Made by a program: the position numbers and the translations under genes. Shown piece by piece: positions 38,826-46,944 of a DNA stretch of 59,262 nt. The stretch is taken from the NCBI GenBank assembly GCA_026706395.1, contig JAPOYU010000120.1:1-59262 (forward strand). The letters run 5' to 3'. The notes under the pieces were generated by a model. It worked only from the letters and a program-made list of their open reading frames with translations, was not told where the DNA came from and made no database searches. How positions within the stretch are numbered: the stretch's first letter is position 1; the number at the start of each line of letters is the position of its first letter. This stretch comes from Chloroflexota bacterium (GTDB lineage: Bacteria; Chloroflexota; Anaerolineae; Aggregatilineales; Phototrophicaceae).

Positions 38826-40757
38826 TCAGTAGCCCAGTTTCAAGGCTACTTCGTCGAGGCTGTCGGTTGGTCCGATCATTGTCAATTCATCGCCCAGGTG
38901 CAGATTTGTATAGCCATGGGGCACAATGGCATGGCCGCGCCGCACGATGGCCATCACAAGCACGTCGTCCGGCAAAACCAGTTCGCGCAGGTGCAGGCCA
39001 TCCACGCTTGGATCGGTGATGGTCACTTGGGTCACATCGTGATCGGGATCATCCTCGAAGACCATGGCCGCCAGTTGCGGCGCCCGCACAAAATTATCCA
39101 GCAGATGCACCATCGCATTGGCCGGATCCAGCACATGCACGCCCAGCTCGCGGAACTCTTCCAGCAAGCTGTAGGTGTTGAGCCGGGCGATCTGCCGGGT
39201 GATGCCGAAGTCCTCGTAGAAGATCTGACAGAGCTTCAAACTCTCGGCGTCATCCGGCAGCATCGTCACCGCGACCTCGGTCTTCGGCTCGATGATCTTC
39301 TGTATTTCCGCCGCCGATACCTCAGGCAGCCAATGTTCATGCCGCAGGCCATCGCTGGCCGGGGCATTCGACACATGACTCTGATCCACATCCACCAGCT
39401 TCACGCGCCAGCCGTGGGCCAGCAAGCGCTCCGCCAGTTGACGCGACTGGTTCTCGATGCCGACGATGACGGCGTCGAGAACTTCGTCGTCCTGAATGTC
39501 TTTGGGCAAGTGGGACTCGCCCACCAGACGAATGGCGAATTTGAAGAAGGGCGGTCCGGCCAATTGGCTTATGACGATCACCGCCACCATCAATGTCGAG
39601 AAGTCATTGCCCAGCTCCGGGAACTCATTGGCGACCTCTTTGGCCAGGCCCAAGCCGACGCCCGCCTGCGTGATATAAGCCATCCATGTCAGTCGATTGA
39701 ATTGGGCCGGATCGCCCGCCACCGCGCCGCCAATATATCCGCCGATGAAAAGCGCCAGCAAGCGCGCCAGGAAAATGGCGACAGTGATCGGCAACAGGAG
39801 CATCACGATCCCGATATCGAGCGAACCGCCGATCAGCGTGAAAAAGATGACGAAAATCGGCATCTCCACCTGATGCAGCAGGTGCCGCAATTCGCTCCGG
39901 TATGGCGAGCGGTTGGTCAGCCAGAAGCTGGCGACCAGGCAGATCAGCAGCGGCTCAAAGAGCAACTTAACGGGCAGATTGTCATAGCTCCAGTCCCGCA
40001 GCTCGCCGGCGAAAAAGAAGACCAGATAACCGGCGGCCAGCAAGAGCGGAATCTTCAACCAGTCTTCCCAATGGTTGCGCAAGACCAGCCCCATTACTTG
40101 CGCGACCAATATGCCCAGCCCGATTGAAGCCAGGACCTCGAATGAAACCAGCAGGATGAAACCGACATTGAAGCTTCTGCCAGTGAGGAGGGTCGCCGCG
40201 ATTGACGTGCTGAGCGCGAATAGCACAACGATCAGCACATCCTTGACCAGCGTCACGCCCAGCACTGTCTTGGTGAAGGGCCCGCGGGCGCGCATTTCAC
40301 TGATGATGGCGATCGCCGATGACGGGGAACGCGCCGCCAAAATCGTGCCGCCGAGCAGGGCCGCCGCAATCCGACCGGCCGGCGACAGGTCGCGCATGAA
40401 GGGAATGTGATCGGCAAGCAGCAGAATGGCCGCCCCGCAAATAACGTAGACGGCGACGATCTGAGTCAAGGTGTTCCAGCCGATGCTTCGATAACGCCCG
40501 CGCAATTCGTCCAGCGCCATTTCGCTGCCGGCGGCGAAGGCGATGAAGGCCAGCGCCGTCTCGTCCAGGAAGCGCAAAGCCTCGACATTCAGGGTTTCGA
40601 TGAATTGAAAGATGAAAGGACCGGCCAGGATCCCGGCAACCAGGTAGCCGGTGATCAGCGGCAGATGAAAGCGGGAGGCGAGCCGCCCAATTTGAAATGC
40701 CGCCAGCGCGATGAACAGGAAACTCGCCAGCGAAATCCCGACAAAGTTGATGTCCAC
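38826..40757 (-). CDS. Cation:proton antiporter, CPA2 (KefB-like) with TrkA-N and TrkA-C domains
   Basis: 643 residues. The N-terminal ~400 residues have about a dozen membrane segments of the Na+/H+ exchanger (PF00999) type, including LASRFHLPLITGYLVAGILA and the LDETALAFIAFAAGSEM acidic region that carries transport residues. A TrkA-N domain follows (AVIVGIENQSRQLAERLLAH then VKLVDVDQSHV), then a TrkA-C domain (VDGLHLRELVLPDDVLVMAI). This is the domain order of K+/H+ antiporters gated by cytosolic nucleotides. The start is a GTG at 40757 with AAGGGTG upstream. The promoter is described separately and is overlapped by an inverted repeat. Confidence 0.9.
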   Translation of the reverse strand: MDINFVGISLASFLFIALAAFQIGRLASRFHLPLITGYLVAGILAGPFIFQFIETLNVEALRFLDETALAFIAFAAGSEMALDELRGRYRSIGWNTLTQIVAVYVICGAAILLLADHIPFMRDLSPAGRIAAALLGGTILAARSPSSAIAIISEMRARGPFTKTVLGVTLVKDVLIVVLFALSTSIAATLLTGRSFNVGFILLVSFEVLASIGLGILVAQVMGLVLRNHWEDWLKIPLLLAAGYLVFFFAGELRDWSYDNLPVKLLFEPLLICLVASFWLTNRSPYRSELRHLLHQVEMPIFVIFFTLIGGSLDIGIVMLLLPITVAIFLARLLALFIGGYIGGAVAGDPAQFNRLTWMAYITQAGVGLGLAKEVANEFPELGNDFSTLMVAVIVISQLAGPPFFKFAIRLVGESHLPKDIQDDEVLDAVIVGIENQSRQLAERLLAHGWRVKLVDVDQSHVSNAPASDGLRHEHWLPEVSAAEIQKIIEPKTEVAVTMLPDDAESLKLCQIFYEDFGITRQIARLNTYSLLEEFRELGVHVLDPANAMVHLLDNFVRAPQLAAMVFEDDPDHDVTQVTITDPSVDGLHLRELVLPDDVLVMAIVRRGHAIVPHGYTNLHLGDELTMIGPTDSLDEVALKLGY

Positions 40758-40809
40758 TGGTCACCCTTGATGGTGCGTCACGAAACTTGCGCCCAAAAGG
40801 GCAGAGCGT

Positions 40810-40838
40810 ATTCTAGCAACTGCAAGCTATCTGTACAG
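40810..40838 (-). promoter_or_regulatory. Promoter of the antiporter gene
   Basis: On the minus strand, CTGTAC (40838-40833) and TAGAAT (40815-40810) are separated by 17 bp. The predicted start near 40803 leaves a leader of about 46 nt. Confidence 0.6.
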
Positions 40839-40850
40839 CCTATACAGATA
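40828..40850. promoter_or_regulatory. Inverted repeat over the antiporter -35 (candidate operator)
   Basis: TATCTGTA (40828-40835) and TACAGATA (40843-40850), a perfect 8-bp inverted repeat with a 7-bp spacer. It covers the -35 hexamer of the antiporter promoter. The decarboxylase stop at 40870 is 20 bp away on the other side, so a transcription-end role is also possible, but no T tract follows. Confidence 0.5.
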
Positions 40851-40869
40851 TTTGGCGGTGGTCTGCGAA

Positions 40870-42342
40870 TTATTCGGTTGCAGGGGTGGCCAAGCGCTGC
40901 CTCTCCAAATTTGCTGCCAGCCGACCCATAAGGATAACCGTTTGCCGTATATCGGCTGGTGTTGTGCGCGGATTGTTAGTGACCATGCGCATGACCGGCC
41001 TTCCAAGCAGCTTGGTGGTCGAGGCAAAGGCGAAACCATTCGCTGACATGGCGTCGCTCAAGGCATCCGTCACTGCATCGGCGAGACCTTCGTCGCCATT
41101 GCTTGGTTTGTAGCGAAAAGTCACAATTGCCATTTGCGCCGGGGTGACGATCTCCCATTGCCCCGCATCTCGCAGTAGCGATTCTACCAATTCAGCGAGC
41201 TTGAATCCTCGCTCAATCGCACCCCGCATGGCGCCAAGTCCAAATACTTTTAGGCTCATCCAGAATTTGAGGGCGCGAAAATAGCGCGTCAACTGAATGC
41301 CTTGGTACATATAGTTCAGTTCTTCGCCGGCCTCTTTCTTGCTATGCGATTCGGCATCCGCGAGGAAATGCGCCGTATCTTTGAACGTATCGCCCAGCCA
41401 GTGACGGTCGCGTACCAACAGCGTACTGCACTCGACCGGTTGGAACATCCATTTATGCGCGTCCCAAGTCAAGGTATGCGCGCGTTCAATGCCGGCCAAT
41501 TCCATTTTCCGGTGCTCGGTTAGGCAAGCGGACGCGCCATAAGCGCCATCGACATGCAGCCAAAGATGTTCCCGCTCGCATAGATCTGCCAAGGCTACTA
41601 GCGGGTCCACCGCACCTGTATTGGTTGTGCCCGCGGTCGCCGCAATACAGAATGGACGCTTGCCCGCCGCTCTGTCTTCCGCGATCGCCCCTTCGAGATC
41701 AGCCACCGGCAGCCGGAAGTCCTCATCGGCGTGGATTTCCCGCAGTTGTTCCGGCGCGAAACCGAGGATGCGCAACCCGCGGGAGATGACGAAGTGCGCC
41801 TGATCCGAGCAGTAGATGACGGCATCACGTATATCGCCGTTCAGCAGGACCTGCCGCGCCACCGCCAATCCGGTGAGATTCGCCACTGCGCCCCCGCTAA
41901 CAAACAAGCCGCCGGCCTCTTCCGGCATGCCGACGAGCTGGCGCAGCCAACCGATGGTCGCCCTTTCGACTATCGCCGCGCCGGTCCCAAGCGGATACAA
42001 GGCGTTGAAAATGTTGTAGCCGGAAGCCAATGTATCCGCCATGGCGCCGACGAAGTTGCTGGAAGATGGAATGTAGGCGAAGAAGCGCGGATGATCCAGG
42101 TGGTCGATTGTGGACAGCACCTGTCGCTCAAACTGTTCCAATACGTCTTGCCATGACGACCCCTTTTCCGGCAGCGGCTCGCTTAGGATTTCATCAAACG
42201 TCACTTGATCCAGCGCTCTCGTCACCGGAAATTGGGCTTGCGCCCCGTTGTAATCCACCAGCATGTCGATGATGCGGTAGCCCATCTCGCGCATTTCTTC
42301 AGCGCTGAGCTTTATCTGGTCTCGGGGGCTCAAGCCGCGCAT
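40870..42342 (-). CDS. Group II PLP-dependent amino acid decarboxylase, copy 1
   Basis: 490 residues from ATG 42342, which has AAAGGATC 7 nt upstream. The PLP-binding Lys is in TWDAHKWMFQPVEC. Before it come LWLHVDGAYGASACL and CIAATAGTTNTGAVDP, and YCSDQAHFVISRGLRILGF, all typical of the aromatic amino acid/glutamate/cysteine sulfinate decarboxylase group (PF00282). The N-terminal MREMGYRIIDMLVDY is also standard. The substrate (aromatic amino acid, glutamate, aspartate or cysteine sulfinate) cannot be fixed. A paralogue lies immediately upstream; the two align along their whole length with near-identical motifs, so a tandem duplication is evident. Confidence 0.88.
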   Translation of the reverse strand: MRGLSPRDQIKLSAEEMREMGYRIIDMLVDYNGAQAQFPVTRALDQVTFDEILSEPLPEKGSSWQDVLEQFERQVLSTIDHLDHPRFFAYIPSSSNFVGAMADTLASGYNIFNALYPLGTGAAIVERATIGWLRQLVGMPEEAGGLFVSGGAVANLTGLAVARQVLLNGDIRDAVIYCSDQAHFVISRGLRILGFAPEQLREIHADEDFRLPVADLEGAIAEDRAAGKRPFCIAATAGTTNTGAVDPLVALADLCEREHLWLHVDGAYGASACLTEHRKMELAGIERAHTLTWDAHKWMFQPVECSTLLVRDRHWLGDTFKDTAHFLADAESHSKKEAGEELNYMYQGIQLTRYFRALKFWMSLKVFGLGAMRGAIERGFKLAELVESLLRDAGQWEIVTPAQMAIVTFRYKPSNGDEGLADAVTDALSDAMSANGFAFASTTKLLGRPVMRMVTNNPRTTPADIRQTVILMGRLAANLERQRLATPATE

Positions 42343-42416
42343 GTAAGATCCTTTCAATAAATGCATCACGTTCATGGCAAACGGGGAACAACAATGCCGT
42401 TAAGAAATCTGCGCGT

Positions 42417-42445
42417 ACTTTAGCAAGTTATGGCTAACTGTACAA
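42417..42445 (-). promoter_or_regulatory. Promoter of decarboxylase copy 1
   Basis: On the minus strand, TTGTAC (42445-42440) and TAAAGT (42422-42417) are separated by 17 bp. The predicted start near 42410 leaves a leader of about 68 nt. The sequence resembles the antiporter promoter (24 of 33 aligned bases). Confidence 0.6.
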
Positions 42446-42454
42446 ATAGGCGCT

Positions 42455-43903
42455 CTAATTGGACGCCGACCTGCCTGAGAGTTTCGCTTCCAGTTCCTTT
42501 GCCAGCCGTCCCAGCAAACTCACTGTCCCGCGCAGGTCTTCCGGCGTTGTGCGCGGATTGTTGCAGCACATCCGCAGCACGGTCTTCTCGCGCAATTGCG
42601 TGCCCGAGGCGAAGGCGTAGCCATCATCCAGCAGGGCGCCCACCAGGTCATGCGTGACTTGATTCGCCAGCGCCTCATCGCCGTCAGCCGGCCGGTAACG
42701 GAAAGTGACGATAGCCATCTGCGCCGGCGTCACAATCTCCCAGCAACCTGCTTCACGCAGCAGGGCCTCCGCCAGTTCCGCATTGTGAAAGCCGGCTTGG
42801 ATCGCCTGGCTGATAGCATCCAAACCAAAGACCTTGAACGTCATCCACAGCTTCAGCGCGCGGAACTGCCGCGTCAATTGCAGACCTTGATACATGAAGT
42901 TTACTTCTTCGCCGGCTTGCTCGACATCCTTCAGATATTCACCTTGTTCCTTGAAGGTCTCGGCCAGCCAGCGCCGCTCGCGGACCAGCACGACTCCGCA
43001 TTCGATGGGCTGAAACAGCCACTTGTGCGCATCCAGGGCCAGGGAATCGACCCGCTCCAAGCCGCGCAGCAGCCGCTTGCCTTGTTCGCAAAGCATAGCC
43101 GGCGCGCCATAAGCGCCATCCACATGCAGCCAGAGCTCCTCCGCCAGACAGAGGTCCGCCAGTTCTTCAAGCGGGTCCACCGCTCCGGTGTTGGTCGTGC
43201 CGGCGGTCGCAATCACACAGAAGGGCTTCAGTCCCGCGGCGCGGTCGGCCGCAATCGCCGCGCGCAAATCTGTCAGCGACAGCCGAAAATACGAGTCGCT
43301 AGGAATCTTTTTCAGCTGCTGCGGCGCAAAACCCAAGACGCGCATCCCGCGCGAGATCGCGAAGTGGATCTGATCCGAGCAGTAGGCGACTGCGCCGCGC
43401 ATATCGCCCGCCAACCGCGCCTGCCGCGCCACAGCCAGACCGGTCAAATTCGCAACCGAGCCACCGCTGACGAAGCTGCCGCCGGCCGTCTGTGGCAAGC
43501 CGAAGATCTGGCGCAGCCAATCCACCGTCAGTCGCTCAACCTGGGCCGCGCCCGCGCCTTGCAGCCAAACCGCGTTGAAGATGTTGTAACCCGACGCCAG
43601 CGCATCCGCCATTACGCCGGCGAAATTGTTCGCCAGCGGAATGTAAGCGAAGAAGCGCGGATGATCGACGTGATTCGTCGGGGCGACCACCTGGCGCTCG
43701 AACTGCTCCAATACTTCGCCCCAGTGCAATCCCTCTTTCGGCAGCGGCTCATGCAGGATCGCCTCCAGCGCCTCGTGATCCAGCTCGCCGACGACCGATC
43801 TGTCCGCGCGCTCTTCGTAAAAATCGATGAGACGGTCAATGACGTCGTAACCGAAACGCCTCATCTCCTCTCGGCTGAATGCAAGCGCCTGTCTCTCGCC
43901 CAT
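42455..43903 (-). CDS. Group II PLP-dependent amino acid decarboxylase, copy 2
   Basis: 482 residues, a full-length paralogue of the gene at 40870-42342. PLP Lys in ALDAHKWLFQPIEC, LWLHVDGAYGAPAMLC, CVIATAGTTNTGAVDP and YCSDQIHFAISRGMRVLGF match copy 1 in order. An AGGATCCTG sequence precedes the ATG. The TauE-like exporter gene ends 16 bp upstream, so these are probably co-transcribed, while copy 1 has its own promoter in the 112-bp gap. Both copies have complete active sites, so neither looks decayed; they may differ in substrate. Confidence 0.88.
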   Translation of the reverse strand: MGERQALAFSREEMRRFGYDVIDRLIDFYEERADRSVVGELDHEALEAILHEPLPKEGLHWGEVLEQFERQVVAPTNHVDHPRFFAYIPLANNFAGVMADALASGYNIFNAVWLQGAGAAQVERLTVDWLRQIFGLPQTAGGSFVSGGSVANLTGLAVARQARLAGDMRGAVAYCSDQIHFAISRGMRVLGFAPQQLKKIPSDSYFRLSLTDLRAAIAADRAAGLKPFCVIATAGTTNTGAVDPLEELADLCLAEELWLHVDGAYGAPAMLCEQGKRLLRGLERVDSLALDAHKWLFQPIECGVVLVRERRWLAETFKEQGEYLKDVEQAGEEVNFMYQGLQLTRQFRALKLWMTFKVFGLDAISQAIQAGFHNAELAEALLREAGCWEIVTPAQMAIVTFRYRPADGDEALANQVTHDLVGALLDDGYAFASGTQLREKTVLRMCCNNPRTTPEDLRGTVSLLGRLAKELEAKLSGRSASN

Positions 43904-43919
43904 CAGGATCCTGTTCCAA

Positions 43920-44645
43920 TCAGAATATGGCGTTGAAGGCGATCAGCAGCAGAACGCCCAGCGCGGCTTTATTTAGCAGGGGCTTGGAGAAGCGGTCGCC
44001 GATGCGCAGACCGATCGTCGTGCCCAGGTAGATCATCGGCGTCAGCGCCAGCGCCATCAATATGACATCGACGCTCATCGTCTGTGACAAGAATAGCAGC
44101 AGCAGAACCTGTACCGGCGCGTTCAGCAGGAAAAGCGTCAACGTGAAGGCGCGGGCCTGTTTCGCAGTCAAGTCGCGCGTGGTCATCCAAAGCACCAGCG
44201 GCGGACCGCCCATCGCCACCAGTCCCTGCAAAAGTCCGCTGAGAGAAAATGTCGCGATCGACGCGGCGATCGGCAGGTCTCGTACAGCCTTGCCGCGCGC
44301 GAATCCGCGTATGATCGCGCCCAGCAAGACGCCCAGCCCGACCAAGCGCTTCACATCTTCCAGGTCCATGCGCTCTAATGAAAGCAGCAGCAGAACGCCA
44401 ATCGGCACAGTGAGATATCGCAGAGCGGCGGCCAGTTTGACATCGCCCCAAGGGATATGCGCCCGAAGCCGCCATGCCCCAAAGAGCACCTGAATGCCGA
44501 TCGACAGCGTGGTCAGCGCCACCGCCCCCGACAAGCTGAAACCGGCTTCGACCAGAAGCGGCACCGCGAACATGCCCAGCGCGAAACCGATCGCGCCTTG
44601 CACAACGCTCCCCAAAAACATGATGATGCCCGCGGCTATCAGCAT
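43920..44645 (-). CDS. TauE/SafE family membrane permease (sulfite exporter type)
   Basis: 241 residues from ATG 44645. The hydrophobic profile gives about eight membrane helices. MLIAAGIIMFLGSVVQGAIG and GLLQGLVAMGGPPLVLWMTT are the two related TauE/SafE half-repeats, each with the conserved GxxxG-type and PP elements. The family exports sulfite, sulfoacetate or related organosulfur anions. The frame extends to a TTG at 44678 but the ATG has better spacing to an AGGG sequence. It is followed 16 bp later by the second PLP decarboxylase, an interesting pairing because cysteine-sulfinate decarboxylases belong to that enzyme family. Confidence 0.8.
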   Translation of the reverse strand: MLIAAGIIMFLGSVVQGAIGFALGMFAVPLLVEAGFSLSGAVALTTLSIGIQVLFGAWRLRAHIPWGDVKLAAALRYLTVPIGVLLLLSLERMDLEDVKRLVGLGVLLGAIIRGFARGKAVRDLPIAASIATFSLSGLLQGLVAMGGPPLVLWMTTRDLTAKQARAFTLTLFLLNAPVQVLLLLFLSQTMSVDVILMALALTPMIYLGTTIGLRIGDRFSKPLLNKAALGVLLLIAFNAIF

Positions 44646-44937
44646 CGCGCCCTGCGCCGTTTTCGTCCTCAAGTGCAAAGCGCAGTGTCACACAGTCTCT
44701 CCCTTTAGACAAGTACCGGCGCCTCCGCGACAGCACGGGACTCGCCGGTTTAGCGCGCCTTTTTTCATTCTCTCGCGTATAAGAAGCAGAGCCGACACGC
44801 GGGGACCAAATGTCAGAAACATGTAAATTTTCTCGGCGGCTGCGGCAGGTTGCAGGTTTCGTTGCTAAAATCGAAGACATCCAAGATGAAAGGAGCTGGG
44901 TCAATCAGTCGTACTATGACTGCTTGGCGCAATAGAT

Positions 44938-45168
44938 ATGGACAATAGAGCCATCGCGGAATTGACGGTAGCTGAGCTGGAGGATCTGATTAAGCGCACG
45001 GTCAAAGATTCGGTCGCGGAGGTTATGCTGGAATTCGCTATGGAAGCCGATGTCGAAGCGCAAATGGTGTACGAAGCGGAAATAAACGATATGCTGCGTG
45101 GAGAAATGAAGGGCTATAGAGCGGTGGGCTCAAGCGCGCCGGTATCACGTCAGAACGTAGACGACTAG
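44938..45168 (+). CDS. Small acidic helical protein, antitoxin-like
   Basis: 76 residues. ELTVAELEDLIKRTVKDSVA followed by EVMLEFAMEADVEAQMVYEA is a long amphipathic helix with acidic character, like many small antitoxins and regulatory helices, but no DNA-binding motif is convincing and the neighbouring gene is a nitroreductase, not a toxin. The ribosome-binding sequence is weak; an AAAGGAG lies 43 nt upstream in front of another short ORF. It begins after a 292-bp gap in which a GC-rich inverted repeat ACCGGCG...CGCCGGT (44715-44749) is followed by a T run at 44760. Family not recognised. Confidence 0.5.
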   Translation: MDNRAIAELTVAELEDLIKRTVKDSVAEVMLEFAMEADVEAQMVYEAEINDMLRGEMKGYRAVGSSAPVSRQNVDD

Positions 45169-45224
45169 GTGGCTGTACAGCGATGCCACAGTTCAACAGT
45201 TGACGAGCGAAAAAGAGAGGACAC

Positions 45225-45740
45225 ATGCAAGTCTGGGACGCCATTCAGAGCAAACGCGCTATTCGCGAGTTTCGCGACGAGCCGCTGCAGCCGGCGCACA
45301 TTGAGCGCATCCTCAATGCCGGGCGGCGCGCGCAGAGTTCAAAAAACAGTCAGCCATGGCATTTCATCGCCGTACAAGACAAGCAGCGTCTGGCGCGGTT
45401 GGCCGAGCTAGGCGCCGGCATGGGTCATGTCGGGGGCGCCGCCCTCTGCGTCGTCATCGTCGTGCCGATCGAGAATGAGCGGACGCTGTGGCACTTCTTC
45501 GATTCCGGCCAGAGCGCCGCCTACATGCAACTGACCGGGACGGAACTGGGCATCGGCTCCTGCCTCGGCACCATCTATCAACCTGACGAAGCTCGCGAAC
45601 TGCTTGGCATCCCAGCGGACCATCAGACGCGCCTCGTCATCTCTTTCGGCTATCCGGCGGACATCAGGCAGACCGGTCAACCGCTGCGCGCTGGCGGGCG
45701 CCGCCTGTATGACGATGTCGTGCATTGGGAGACTTGGTGA
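45225..45740 (+). CDS. Nitroreductase family protein
   Basis: 171 residues. MQVWDAIQSKRAIREFRDEP is the FMN-binding N-terminus, RRAQSSKNSQPWHFIAVQD the characteristic SSKNSQPW region, and LAELGAGMGHVGGAALCVVI, IDSGQSAAYMQL and GIGSCLGTIYQPDEARELL follow in order, as in short nitroreductases. It binds FMN as a dimer and reduces nitro compounds, quinones or similar acceptors with NAD(P)H. The ATG has AGAGAGG 6 nt upstream. hemB starts 26 nt after its stop on the same strand, so the two are likely co-transcribed. Confidence 0.9.
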   Translation: MQVWDAIQSKRAIREFRDEPLQPAHIERILNAGRRAQSSKNSQPWHFIAVQDKQRLARLAELGAGMGHVGGAALCVVIVVPIENERTLWHFFDSGQSAAYMQLTGTELGIGSCLGTIYQPDEARELLGIPADHQTRLVISFGYPADIRQTGQPLRAGGRRLYDDVVHWETW

Positions 45741-45766
45741 TTCGGCCGGTACCTGGGCCTTGCGCT

Positions 45767-46825
45767 ATGTCAGATCATGATGTGAAGATCAAATCCGTGG
45801 ATGGCGTCGCTTCTTCTGCCGCGGCCCGGCGTCCCCGCCGTTTGCGTCTGTCCTCGTCCATCAGGCGCATGGTTCGCGAAACGGCGCTGTCGCCGGACGA
45901 CCTTATCTATCCGCTATTCGTCCGCCACGGTCAGGATCTGCAAAGCCCAATTGATTCAATGCCCGGGCAGTTTCAGTTGACCCTCGACCGTTTGCCCGCC
46001 GAAGCTAAAGCGATAGCCGCCCTCGGCCTTCCCGCGGTCATCCTCTTCGGCATCCCCGCTCACAAAGATGCCTGCGGCAGCGACAACTTCGACCCCGACG
46101 GCATCATCCCGCGGGCGATTCGCCTTATCAAGGAAGCGGCGCCCTCGCTTGTCGTCATCTCCGATATGTGCTTCTGCGAATACACCGACCACGGTCATTG
46201 CGGCCTGATCAACATGCCGGAGAGTCCCCATTTTGATCCCAACCTGCCGCTCGGCTACCTGCTCAACGATCCCACCCTTGAATTGCTCGCGCAGGCCTCA
46301 GTAATTCATGCCCGCGCCGGCGCCGATATCATCGCGCCCTCCGGCATGCTCGACGGGATGGTCGCCTCAATCCGTCAGGCTCTCGATGCCGATGCCATGT
46401 CGCATGTCGCCGTGATGAGCTACGCCGCCAAGGCTGCCAGCGTCTTCTATGGCCCCTTCCGCGATGCCGCCCATAGTTCACCCAGTTTCGGCGACCGCAA
46501 ACAGTATCAGCTCGATCCGGCAAATCGCCGTGAAGCTTTGAGGGAACTCGAACTGGATGTCGAGGAAGGCGCTGACATTTTGCTCGTCAAACCGGCGCTG
46601 CCCGGGCTCGATATCCTGAATGAGGCGCGCCATCGCTTCGACCTGCCGCTCGCCGCCTACCAGGTCAGTGGCGAGTACGCCATGATCCACGCCGCCGCCC
46701 GTCAAGGCTGGCTTGATCTCGAAGGAGCCGCTCTTGAGAGTCTCACCAGCATCAAACGCGCCGGCGCCGATATGATCATCAGCTACTTCGCCAAAGACGC
46801 CGTTTCTTGGCTTGACTCGGCCTAG
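45767..46825 (+). CDS. hemB: Delta-aminolevulinic acid dehydratase (porphobilinogen synthase)
   Basis: 352 residues from ATG 45767. The zinc site is DMCFCEYTDHGHCG with Cys135, Cys137 and Cys145, so this is the zinc-using rather than the magnesium-only type. The two Schiff-base lysines are Lys222 (MSYAAKAASVFYGPFRDAA) and Lys275 (ADILLVKPALPGLD). It joins two aminolevulinates into porphobilinogen in heme/corrinoid synthesis. The N-terminal 20 residues (RPRRLRLSSSIRRMVRETAL) are standard. A TTG 42 nt upstream could extend the frame but homology begins after the ATG. No other tetrapyrrole gene is in the window. Confidence 0.95.
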   Translation: MSDHDVKIKSVDGVASSAAARRPRRLRLSSSIRRMVRETALSPDDLIYPLFVRHGQDLQSPIDSMPGQFQLTLDRLPAEAKAIAALGLPAVILFGIPAHKDACGSDNFDPDGIIPRAIRLIKEAAPSLVVISDMCFCEYTDHGHCGLINMPESPHFDPNLPLGYLLNDPTLELLAQASVIHARAGADIIAPSGMLDGMVASIRQALDADAMSHVAVMSYAAKAASVFYGPFRDAAHSSPSFGDRKQYQLDPANRREALRELELDVEEGADILLVKPALPGLDILNEARHRFDLPLAAYQVSGEYAMIHAAARQGWLDLEGAALESLTSIKRAGADMIISYFAKDAVSWLDSA

Positions 46826-46944
46826 GGCAGGGACTATCTCCGTCCTGGCGACCGTTGAAAAGAAGCAAGCCGTTTTCGCCTTGCGGGTTCGCGTCCCTGT
46901 GCTAAGTTCTAAAGATTGCTCGCCTCTAATCTCAAGCAGGCCGT

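Noticed and set aside
44715..44765. A terminator or attenuator upstream of the small acidic gene at 44938
   Set aside because: The 7-bp stem ACCGGCG/CGCCGGT has a loop of about 20 nt and ends 10 bp before the T run; the stem that adjoins the T run is only 5 bp with a long loop.
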